A DNA stretch of 23,633 nt from an uncultured Burkholderiales bacterium. Lineage in GTDB: Bacteria > Pseudomonadota > Gammaproteobacteria > Burkholderiales > Burkholderiaceae_E. Under the pieces are notes generated by a model that searched no databases, was not told the origin of the DNA, and saw only the letters and a list, made by a program, of their open reading frames with translations. Location of the stretch: positions 1 to 23,633 of the forward strand of contig CAIUGQ010000427.1 of the NCBI GenBank assembly GCA_903898725.1, written 5' to 3'. Positions within the stretch are counted from its first letter, which is position 1, and the number at the start of each line of letters is the position of its first letter. The translations under genes and the position numbers were made by a program. Below are positions 14,156 to 20,263 of this stretch, in pieces.

Positions 14156-15208
14156 ATGCCCCCCTCCACCGAATCCACGCTCGCGGACGTCGCCCAGGCG
14201 GCGGGCGTGGCGCTGTCGACGGCGTCACGGGTCCTCAACGGCGAGCGCGGCCACCGCGTCGCCGCGGCCACGCGCGAGCGGGTGCTCGCCGCCGCGCGCG
14301 AGCTCGACTACCGGCCGAACGCGATCGCCCGCGGACTGCGCACGGCGCGGACCTTCACGCTCGGCATCGCCGTGCCGCAGCTCGAGAACCCGGTGTTCCC
14401 GCAGATGATCGTCGGCGCCGAGGCGGCCGCACGCGAGCGCGGCTACTCGCTGCTGATCTCGCATGTGGCCGAGTCGGACACCGAGTCGCGCACCTACGAG
14501 CGGCTGGCCAGCGTGAGCCGCGTCGACGGCCTGCTGGTGGCGACGCTGGAGGACGAGACACGCCTCGCGCAGGCGCTCGCGACCACGTCCCGACCGTACG
14601 TCGTGCTGAACCGCAAGCTGCGCGGCGTCGACAACCACGCCGTCTTCGACAGCTTCGCGGCTGCCGAGATGGCGACCGCGCACCTGATCTCGCTCGGGCA
14701 CCGACGCATCGCACACCTGGCCGGACGCCTGAAGGGCTACAACGGCACGCGGCGGCTCGCGGGCTTTCGGGCCGCGCTGCGCGCGGCGGGTCTGCCGCGC
14801 GACGCGGAACGGGTGATTCCCGCGGGCTACACCTTCGAGGGCGGCGTGATCGCGATGCGCGAGCTGCTGCGCGACCCGGTCCGGCCCACGGGCATCGTCG
14901 CGGCGACGATGCTCGCCGCCGCGGGCGCGATGAAGGTGCTGCACGGCGAGGGCGTGGCCATCCCGGGCGAGATGTCGATCGTCGCGATCCACGACGCGAC
15001 CATCGCCGACATGCTGTATCCGCCGCTCACCACCGTTCGCCTGCCGGTGCAGGAGCTCGGCGCGAGCGCCACGCGGGGCCTCGTCGACCTGATCGAAGGC
15101 AAGGCCACGGGCGTGGCGATCACCCTGCCGCCGCAGGGCCTGGTGCTCCGCGCGTCGACGGGCCCCGTCCCGGGGCCTGCGCCGAAGCGGCCCTCGCGAC
15201 GGGCCTGA
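14156..15208 (+). CDS. LacI-family transcriptional repressor
   Basis: 350 residues. The N-terminal helix-turn-helix 'TLADVAQAAGVALSTASRVLNG' (8-29) and hinge helix 'DYRPNAIARGLRT' (51-63, with the minor-groove Leu at 61) are typical. The periplasmic-binding-protein-like effector domain begins at 'FTLGIAVPQLENPVFPQMIVGAE' and ends near 'LPPQGLVLRAST'. The protein should repress the divergent sulfatase operon by binding the CG-centred palindrome at 14023-14042, and release it on binding a pathway sugar, polyol or sulfate ester. The ATG at 14156 gives a complete HTH. The upstream AGGA is 14 nt away, too far to be ideal, but no later start preserves the domain. The family is certain; the ligand is unknown. 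Confidence 0.95.
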   Translation: MPPSTESTLADVAQAAGVALSTASRVLNGERGHRVAAATRERVLAAARELDYRPNAIARGLRTARTFTLGIAVPQLENPVFPQMIVGAEAAARERGYSLLISHVAESDTESRTYERLASVSRVDGLLVATLEDETRLAQALATTSRPYVVLNRKLRGVDNHAVFDSFAAAEMATAHLISLGHRRIAHLAGRLKGYNGTRRLAGFRAALRAAGLPRDAERVIPAGYTFEGGVIAMRELLRDPVRPTGIVAATMLAAAGAMKVLHGEGVAIPGEMSIVAIHDATIADMLYPPLTTVRLPVQELGASATRGLVDLIEGKATGVAITLPPQGLVLRASTGPVPGPAPKRPSRRA

Positions 15209-15291
15209 CGCGCCGACTCGACCGCCCGTCATCGTGCGGCGAAGGCCGTTCCGGCGTGGCTCCGCGGCCGGGCGCCCGGGGTTGCGGGCCA

Positions 15292-15300
15292 TGCTAGCAT
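15292..15300 (+). promoter_or_regulatory. Extended -10 promoter element of the FMN reductase gene
   Basis: TGC followed by TAGCAT gives a TG-N extended -10 with T1, A2, A5 and T6 conserved. It sits within the perfect palindrome ATGCTAGCAT (15291-15300), 67 nt before the reductase start. No -35 is needed for an extended -10. Confidence 0.45.
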
Positions 15301-15367
15301 CGGCCGAAACCCGACCTGCAGGCCCTTGCGGCCCTCGTCGGCTCCATCCTGATCGCCCAGAGGGACG

Positions 15368-15949
15368 ATGCACACGCCACCCTTCATCGTCGGCCTCGGC
15401 GGCACGACCCGACCCGGCTCGACGTCCGAGCGCGCCCTCGCGGTCGCACTCGAAGCCGCCGCCGCCGCCGGCTGCGAGACCCGCCTGTTCGGCGCGGGCG
15501 CGATGCCCTGCGAGACCTACGATCCGACCCGCCCCGAGCGCAGCGCCGAAGCGGTCGCGCTCATCGCCGCGCTGCGCCGCGCCGACGGCGTGCTCATCGC
15601 CACGCCCGCCTATCACGGCGGCATCTCCGGCCTCGTCAAGAACGCGATCGATTTCGTCGAGGACCTGCGCGACGACACGCGCCCCTACTTCGACGGTCGT
15701 GCGGTCGGCTGCATCGTGGTGGCCGACGGCGCGCAGGCGCTCGGCTCGACGCTGGCCTCGCTGCGCTCGATCGTGCACGCGCTGCGCGGCTGGCCGACCC
15801 CCTTCGCCGCGACGCTGAGCGGGCGCGACAAGCCCTTCGGCGGCGACGGCCGCGCCGCCGACGAGGCCGCGCTGCAGTCGTGCCGCCTGGTCGCGCAGCA
15901 GGTGGTCGGCTTCGCACGGATGGCCCACGCAGGACGCGACACCGCCTGA
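15368..15949 (+). CDS. NADPH-dependent FMN reductase family protein
   Basis: Predicted flavodoxin-like NAD(P)H:FMN oxidoreductase or azo/chromate reductase, 193 residues, normal for the FMN_red family. The FMN phosphate-binding loop 'GGTTRPGSTSERAL' is at residues 11-24 and the flavin-contact motif 'TPAYHGGISGLVKNAIDF' at 79-96. GAGGG lies close before the ATG, whose own -10 is at 15295. It has no clear functional link to the sulfatase operon. Reductases of this type feed reduced flavin to sulfonate or sulfate-ester monooxygenases in other bacteria, but no such monooxygenase is present here, so that role is unproven. Confidence 0.9.
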   Translation: MHTPPFIVGLGGTTRPGSTSERALAVALEAAAAAGCETRLFGAGAMPCETYDPTRPERSAEAVALIAALRRADGVLIATPAYHGGISGLVKNAIDFVEDLRDDTRPYFDGRAVGCIVVADGAQALGSTLASLRSIVHALRGWPTPFAATLSGRDKPFGGDGRAADEAALQSCRLVAQQVVGFARMAHAGRDTA

Positions 15950-15961
15950 GTCGCGGCCACC

Positions 15962-15992
15962 CCCGGTCCGCGACCGAAAGGCCGGGACCGGG
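15962..15992 (+). terminator. GC-rich hairpin after the FMN reductase gene
   Basis: Arms CCCGGTCC (15962-15969) and GGACCGGG (15985-15992) pair perfectly around a 15-nt loop. There is no T-run, so it is at best a weak or Rho-assisted terminator, or an mRNA stabiliser. Confidence 0.35.
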
Positions 15993-16026
15993 CGCGCGAC
16001 CGAGCAGCCTGTCCCAGGAGACACCG

Positions 16027-16425
16027 ATGAGCACCAAGATCCAGAAGTCCGACGCCGAGTGGCGTGCCGAGCTCGCCCCCGAGGCCTACCAGGTGCTGCG
16101 CCACGAAGGCACCGAGCGGGCCGGCACCAGCGCGCTGAACCACGAGCACCGCAAGGGCACGTTCGTCTGCGCGGGCTGCGGCACGCCGCTGTTCACCAGC
16201 GACATGAAGTTCGAGAGCGGCACCGGCTGGCCGAGCTTCTTCCGGACGCTGCCCGAGGTCTTCGAGACCCGGCGCGACTTCCGGCTGATCTGGCCGCGCA
16301 CCGAGTACCACTGCGCGACCTGCGGCGGCCACCACGGCCATGTGTTCGAGGACGGCCCCGCGCCGAGCGGGCTGCGCTACTGCAACAACGGCGTCGCGCT
16401 GAAGTTCGTGCCGGACGAGGGCTGA
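16027..16425 (+). CDS. msrB: Peptide-methionine (R)-S-oxide reductase MsrB
   Basis: Reduces methionine-R-sulfoxide in oxidised proteins in the cytoplasm, using thioredoxin. 132 residues, normal length. Four zinc-site cysteines are present as two CxxC pairs (C48/C51 in 'VCAGCG' and C96/C99 in 'HCATCGG'). 'KFESGTGWPSFF' with the substrate-contact Trp68, 'GHVFEDGP' (104-111) and catalytic C119 in 'RYCNNGVALKF' are all in place. The family usually has RYCINSASL or RYCVNS; the N-N-G here is a mild variation. AGGAG lies 5 nt before the ATG. No signal peptide and no MsrA domain are seen. Confidence 0.97.
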   Translation: MSTKIQKSDAEWRAELAPEAYQVLRHEGTERAGTSALNHEHRKGTFVCAGCGTPLFTSDMKFESGTGWPSFFRTLPEVFETRRDFRLIWPRTEYHCATCGGHHGHVFEDGPAPSGLRYCNNGVALKFVPDEG

Positions 16426-16448
16426 GCCGACCGGGGCCGGGCGCCGCG

Positions 16449-16465
16449 CGGGCGGGTTCCGCCCG
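16449..16465 (+). terminator. Hairpin downstream of msrB
   Basis: A perfect 7-bp stem, CGGGCGG (16449-16455) with CCGCCCG (16459-16465), closes a 3-nt loop 24 nt after the msrB stop. No T-tract follows. It is a possible terminator ahead of the next gene's own -10. Confidence 0.45.
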
Positions 16466-16480
16466 GCACCCGGCGGAGGC

Positions 16481-16486
16481 GATAAT
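16481..16486 (+). promoter_or_regulatory. Possible -10 (GATAAT) of the FAH-family gene
   Basis: GATAAT matches five of six positions. It would start transcription near 16493, 25 nt before the chosen ATG. The same bases overlap an alternative ATG at 16485. Confidence 0.45.
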
Positions 16487-16517
16487 GTCGCACCTATCCC
16501 CGCCCCTTGAGTCCGCC

Positions 16518-17210
16518 ATGACCACCGTCGTCCCCGCCCCGCAACCCGTCCTCGTCCCCGTCGCCGGCGGCGGCGCCTGGCCCGTGCGCCGCGTCTACTG
16601 CGTCGGCCGCAACTACGAGGAGCATGCGAAGGAGATGGGCTTCACCGGCCGCGAGCCGCCGTTCTTCTTCATGAAGCCGGCCGACGCGGTGGTGTACGTC
16701 CCCGAGGGCGAGACCGGCGAGATCGCCTATCCGCCGGGCACCTCGAACTTCCACTTCGAGATCGAGCTGGTGGCCGCGATCGGCATCGGCGGCGCGAACA
16801 TCAAGGCCGCCGACGCGATGGCCCATGTCTGGGGCTATGCGGTCGGCCTCGACATGACCCGCCGCGACCTGCAGGGCGAGATGAAGAAGCAGGGGCGCCC
16901 GTGGGAGATCGGCAAGGGCTTCGACGAATCGGCCCCGATCGGCCCGATCGTGCCGGCCGCGAAGGCGTCGGGCGCGACCGACGCCACCATCGAGCTCAAG
17001 GTCAACGGCACGGTCAAGCAGACGAGCACGACCGCCAAGCTGATCTGGAACATCGCCGAAACGATCGAGCACCTGTCGGCGTACTGGCGCCTCGAGCCGG
17101 GCGACCTGATCTACACCGGCACGCCCGAGGGCGTGGGCGCGGTCAAGTCCGGCGACCTGATGGAAGGCAGCGTGGCCGGTGTCGGCACGCTGAAGGTCCG
17201 GGTCCGCTGA
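16518..17210 (+). CDS. Fumarylacetoacetate hydrolase-family protein (fumarylpyruvate hydrolase-like)
   Basis: Predicted Mg2+-dependent C-C bond hydrolase of a 3-acylpyruvate, or a related decarboxylase/isomerase; 230 residues. 'YCVGRNYEEHAKEMG' (27-41), metal ligands E81 and E83 ('FHFEIELV') and D112 ('VGLDMTRRDLQ'), 'PWEIGKGFDESAPIGP' and the final 'IYTGTPEGVGAV' are the FAH core. The sequence looks closest to NagK/YcgM-type fumarylpyruvate hydrolases of gentisate pathways, but no gentisate dioxygenase is nearby. Start choice is uncertain. The in-frame ATG at 16485 has a strong GGAGG at 5 nt, but the 11 extra codons include CTA and CTT, rare in this window, and overlap the likely -10. The ATG at 16518 fits family length better. 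Confidence 0.92.
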   Translation: MTTVVPAPQPVLVPVAGGGAWPVRRVYCVGRNYEEHAKEMGFTGREPPFFFMKPADAVVYVPEGETGEIAYPPGTSNFHFEIELVAAIGIGGANIKAADAMAHVWGYAVGLDMTRRDLQGEMKKQGRPWEIGKGFDESAPIGPIVPAAKASGATDATIELKVNGTVKQTSTTAKLIWNIAETIEHLSAYWRLEPGDLIYTGTPEGVGAVKSGDLMEGSVAGVGTLKVRVR

Positions 17211-17218
17211 GCGGCCGG

Positions 17219-17238
17219 GCGGGCGAACACCCGCCCGC
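17219..17238. terminator. Bidirectional hairpin between the convergent FAH and mscS genes
   Basis: Arms GCGGGCG (17219-17225) and CGCCCGC (17232-17238) form a perfect 7-bp GC stem with a 6-nt loop. It fills the 27-nt gap between the two stops and touches the mscS stop codon. There is no T-tract on either strand. Confidence 0.55.
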
Positions 17239-18569
17239 TACGGCTGCGGGGCGACCGATTCAGGGCGCGCCCCGGCCGGCATCGACTCGGGCGAGGGTCC
17301 GCCCTCGATCTTCAGCACCCGCTGCGGGAACGGGATCGCGATGCCGTGCTCGCGGAAGGCGCGCAGGATCGCGAGGTTCACGTCGGAGCGCAGCCCGAGC
17401 GTGCCATTAAGCGGATCCTCGATCCAGAACCCGACCTCGAGCGTGATCGCGGAATCGGCGAATGCGACGAGGAACGCCAGCGGCGGCGGATCCCTGAGCA
17501 CGCGCGGCTGCGCGGTCGCGGCCTCGACCATCAGCGCCATCGCGCGCTCGACGTCGCTCCCGTAGTCGATGCCGACCTGCACCGCGGCCCGCGCACGGGT
17601 GTTGGTGAAGGTCTCGCTCTCGACCACCGAGGACACCAGCATCTCGTTCGGGACGATGGAATCGATGCCGTCCATGCCGCGCAGCACGGTGTAGCGGGTG
17701 CGGATGTCGACCACCGTGCCGCGCCAGGTGCCGACGCGGATCAGCCGCCCCGGCTCGATCGAGCGGTCCAGCAGGATGATGAAGCCCGACACGTAGTTGG
17801 CTGCGATCTTCTGCATGCCGAGCCCGAGGCCCACGCCCAGGGCGCCGCCGAACACCGACAGCGTGGTCAGGTCGATGCCGACCATCGGCAGCGCGATCAT
17901 CAGCGCCAGCGTCATCAGCAGCGGCTGCGCGATGCGGCCGATCACCACCCGCGCGCTCGGGTCGACACCGGTGGTGCCGGCCAGCTTGGCGTCGAGCGCA
18001 TTGCTGATCCACAGCGCGATCACGCCGGCCAGGCCCACCGTCAGCACGCCGGTGATGATCTGCAGCACCGTGAGCTTGGTCTTGCCGAGCGGGATCGCGA
18101 TCGATTCCAGGGTATCGAGCAGCACCGGCAGCAGGTCGAGGATGTGCAGCGCCACCATCGACCAGATGACCGTGGAGATGGTCCGCTCGAAGGACGCGAC
18201 CCAGTGCGCGTGCCGGAAGGTCTGGCGCAGGATCAGCACCAGCGTGCGCACGCCGGCGAGCGACACCATCATCGCGATGACCACCGACAGCAGGCTCACC
18301 GGCAGGAAGCGCCCGAGCACCGCGCGCACCACCAGCATCATCGCGAGGGCGAGCAGCGGCCATGCGACGCGCTGCGCCCAGGCGACCGCGAGGCGTTCCG
18401 GGCCGCTCGCCTCGAGCCGACGCTCGATCCAGCCGGCCGCGTAGAACGCGATGGCCAGGCACGCGACCACGGCGCCCGCCGCCCACCAGCCGTGCACGGT
18501 GGACAGCTCGGCGATCAGCCGGTTCACCAGCGGCCCGAGCAGGTGCAGATCGAATTCGAAACCGTTCAT
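17238..18569 (-). CDS. MscS-family mechanosensitive ion channel
   Basis: Inner-membrane channel that opens under membrane tension and releases osmolytes on hypo-osmotic shock. 443 residues, larger than E. coli MscS (286 aa). The extra length is N-terminal, with hydrophobic segments at about 28-48, 67-86, 90-115, 131-150 and 166-190. These precede the canonical pore helix at 237-263 ('GGALGVGLGLGMQKIAANYVSGF', with regularly spaced Gly and Ala). The MscS beta domain follows ('LDRSIEPGRLIRVGTWRGTVVDI', 'VPNEMLVSSVV') and then the alpha/beta C-terminal domain ending near residue 421. No Shine-Dalgarno precedes the ATG at 18569. A -10-like TACCAT lies 6 nt before it, so the message may be leaderless. 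The proline-rich tail is unremarkable. Confidence 0.94.
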   Translation of the reverse strand: MNGFEFDLHLLGPLVNRLIAELSTVHGWWAAGAVVACLAIAFYAAGWIERRLEASGPERLAVAWAQRVAWPLLALAMMLVVRAVLGRFLPVSLLSVVIAMMVSLAGVRTLVLILRQTFRHAHWVASFERTISTVIWSMVALHILDLLPVLLDTLESIAIPLGKTKLTVLQIITGVLTVGLAGVIALWISNALDAKLAGTTGVDPSARVVIGRIAQPLLMTLALMIALPMVGIDLTTLSVFGGALGVGLGLGMQKIAANYVSGFIILLDRSIEPGRLIRVGTWRGTVVDIRTRYTVLRGMDGIDSIVPNEMLVSSVVESETFTNTRARAAVQVGIDYGSDVERAMALMVEAATAQPRVLRDPPPLAFLVAFADSAITLEVGFWIEDPLNGTLGLRSDVNLAILRAFREHGIAIPFPQRVLKIEGGPSPESMPAGARPESVAPQP

Positions 18570-18608
18570 GCGGCAATGGTAGCGGACGATCGGGATACCA
18601 TTGCCGCA
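18569..18608. promoter_or_regulatory. Perfect 13-bp inverted repeat: mirrored divergent promoters of mscS and the dehydrogenase gene
   Basis: The arm TGCGGCAATGGTA (18569-18581) is repeated inverted as TACCATTGCCGCA (18596-18608) around a 14-nt spacer. Each arm carries TACCAT reading outward, a plausible -10 (T1, A2, A5 and T6 conserved) for the gene on its side. The left arm ends in the first base of the mscS ATG. The right arm leads to a 21-nt leader with GGAGGAG before the dehydrogenase ATG. One dimeric regulator bound here could control both genes. Confidence 0.6.
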
Positions 18609-18629
18609 ACCCGGAGGAGACACCGAACC

Positions 18630-19727
18630 ATGGCCGAGAAGACCGTCCATCCCGACACCATGCACCGCTGGATGGTGGACCTGTGGCTGCGTGCAGGCTC
18701 GAGCGAGACCGAGGCGCGGCTCACCGCCGACCACCTCGTCGGCGCGAACCTCGCCGGCCACGATTCGCACGGCGTGGGCATGGCGCCGCGCTACGTGAAG
18801 TCCTGGAAGTGCGACGAGCTCAAGCTCAACCAGCGCGTCGAGGTCGTCGTCGACAACGGCGCGCTGATCACCGTCGACGGCCGGCACGGCATGGGCCAGT
18901 CGGTCACGCACCAGGCGATGGAGATCGCGATCGCCCGCGCCCGCGAGCACGGCGTGTGCGTGATGGGCCTGAAGAACTCGCACCACCTCGGGCGCGTCGG
19001 GCACTGGGCCGAACAGGCCGTGGCCGCCGGCATGGCGTCGATCCACTTCACCAACGCGGTGTCGACGATCCCGATGGTCGCGCCGCACGGCGGCGGCACC
19101 GCGCGCTTCCTCACCAACCCGTTCACCGTCGGCATCCCGCGCCCGGGCGGCGAGCCCTTCCTGCTCGACTTCGCGACCAGCGCGATCGCGCACGGCAAGG
19201 TGCGCGTCGCCTGGAACAAGAAGAAGTCCGACCCGTCGGTGCAGGTGCCCGAGGGCTCCCTCATCGACGCGATGGGCCGGCCGACGCGCGACCCGAACGT
19301 GATGTTCGAGCCGCCCGAGGGCCCGCACGGCGCGCTGCAGACCTCGGCCGGCCACAAGGGCTACGCGCTCGCGATGGTCTGCGAGCTGCTGGGCGCCGCG
19401 CTCACCGGCGGCGCGACCGCCGCGCCCGCGCACCGCACCATGCAGTTCGCGATCTGGAACAGCATGCTCGCGATCGTGTTCGACCCGAACCGCATCGGCC
19501 CGGCCGAGCGCTTCGCCGCCGAGGCACGGGACTTCACCGAGTGGGTGCAGTCGGCGCCGCTGTCGGGCGCGACCGACCGGATCATGATGCCGGGCGATCC
19601 GGAGCGTCGCGCACGCGCCGCGCGCGCCGACGGCCTGCCGATCGACCTCGGCACGCTCGACGAGCTCGATCAGGCCGCGCGCCTGGTCGACCCGACCCTG
19701 CCCTCGCTGTCCTCGCTCGCCCGATGA
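18630..19727 (+). CDS. Ldh2-family malate/L-lactate (hydroxycarboxylate) dehydrogenase
   Basis: Predicted NAD(P)-dependent 2-hydroxycarboxylate dehydrogenase of the Ldh_2/MDH type, unrelated in fold to classical LDH. 365 residues, normal length. 'ANLAGHDSHGVGMAPRYV' (39-56, catalytic H47 and neighbouring H44/D45), 'ITVDGRHGMGQSV', 'GLKNSHHLGRVGHWAEQA' and the nucleotide-binding 'LLDFATSAIAHGKVRVA' are conserved. 'GHKGYALAMVCELLGAALTGG' follows in the C-terminal half. A strong GGAGGAG lies upstream of the ATG. Its stop overlaps the thioesterase-like ATG (ATGA), forming a two-gene operon. The substrate could be malate, lactate, sulfolactate or another 2-hydroxy acid; the sequence alone does not decide. 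Confidence 0.93.
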   Translation: MAEKTVHPDTMHRWMVDLWLRAGSSETEARLTADHLVGANLAGHDSHGVGMAPRYVKSWKCDELKLNQRVEVVVDNGALITVDGRHGMGQSVTHQAMEIAIARAREHGVCVMGLKNSHHLGRVGHWAEQAVAAGMASIHFTNAVSTIPMVAPHGGGTARFLTNPFTVGIPRPGGEPFLLDFATSAIAHGKVRVAWNKKKSDPSVQVPEGSLIDAMGRPTRDPNVMFEPPEGPHGALQTSAGHKGYALAMVCELLGAALTGGATAAPAHRTMQFAIWNSMLAIVFDPNRIGPAERFAAEARDFTEWVQSAPLSGATDRIMMPGDPERRARAARADGLPIDLGTLDELDQAARLVDPTLPSLSSLAR

Positions 19728-20152
19728 GCGACGCCGCCCGCACGAGCGTGCTGCCCGTGCGGGTGGAGTTCGGCCACTGCGACCCGGCCGGGATCGTCTG
19801 GTACCCGAACTTCTACGAATGGTTCGACGCGGCCAGCCACCGGCTCGCCGAGCAGGCCGGCGTCGGACTGCACGCGCTGCGTGCGCAGGGCTTCCTCGGC
19901 CTGCCGCTGATGCAGACCGGCTCGACCTACCACCGCCCCACCCGCTTCGGCGACGAGGTCGAGGTGCACAGCCGCGTGGTGGCCTTCGAGCGCCGGTCGT
20001 TCCGCGTCGAGCACCGCATCCTGTGCGGCGACGAGCTGCGGGTCGAGGGCTTCGAGCTGCGCTTCCTCGGCCAGCCGCATCCGGACGATCCGCAGCGCCT
20101 GCGGGCGGCCGACCTGCCCGAGTCGTTCCGCGCGGCCTTCGGCTTCGCCTGA
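19724..20152 (+). CDS. Acyl-CoA thioesterase, 4-hydroxybenzoyl-CoA thioesterase-like hotdog protein
   Basis: Predicted single-hotdog-fold CoA thioesterase, 142 residues. 'VEFGHCDPAGIVWYPNFYEWFDAASH' (14-39) is almost the signature of the Pseudomonas CBS-3 type 4-hydroxybenzoyl-CoA thioesterase, with D20 at the catalytic Asp position. The C-terminal 'QRLRAADLPESF' also resembles the end of that enzyme. YbgC/Tol-Pal-type thioesterases share only part of this pattern, and no tol genes are near. It is translationally coupled to the hydroxyacid dehydrogenase by a 4-nt overlap, an unusual pairing. The acyl group may be aromatic (benzoyl-type), which is inference. Confidence 0.9.
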   Translation: MSDAARTSVLPVRVEFGHCDPAGIVWYPNFYEWFDAASHRLAEQAGVGLHALRAQGFLGLPLMQTGSTYHRPTRFGDEVEVHSRVVAFERRSFRVEHRILCGDELRVEGFELRFLGQPHPDDPQRLRAADLPESFRAAFGFA

Positions 20153-20251
20153 GCGGCCCGCCTACGGCCGAGGTGCGCTCCGACGCGCGCAGACGGCCGG
20201 CCGGCCCCGGGGCGGCTTGACCGGTGTCATCCGCCGGCCTCGGTCGCGCGC

Positions 20252-20257
20252 GATAAT
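20252..20257 (+). promoter_or_regulatory. -10-like GATAAT placed 6 nt before the Pat-type ATG
   Basis: GATAAT matches five of six -10 positions. Transcription would begin at or next to the A of the ATG at 20264, and no Shine-Dalgarno lies between. TTGACC at 20217-20222 is too far away (29 nt) to be its -35. Confidence 0.5.
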
Positions 20258-20263
20258 CGCCCG

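Noticed and set aside
18569..18608. The inverted repeat as a transposon end, recombination site or terminator
   Set aside because: There is a single copy, no transposase or integrase, and it lies upstream of both genes, so a promoter/operator role fits better.
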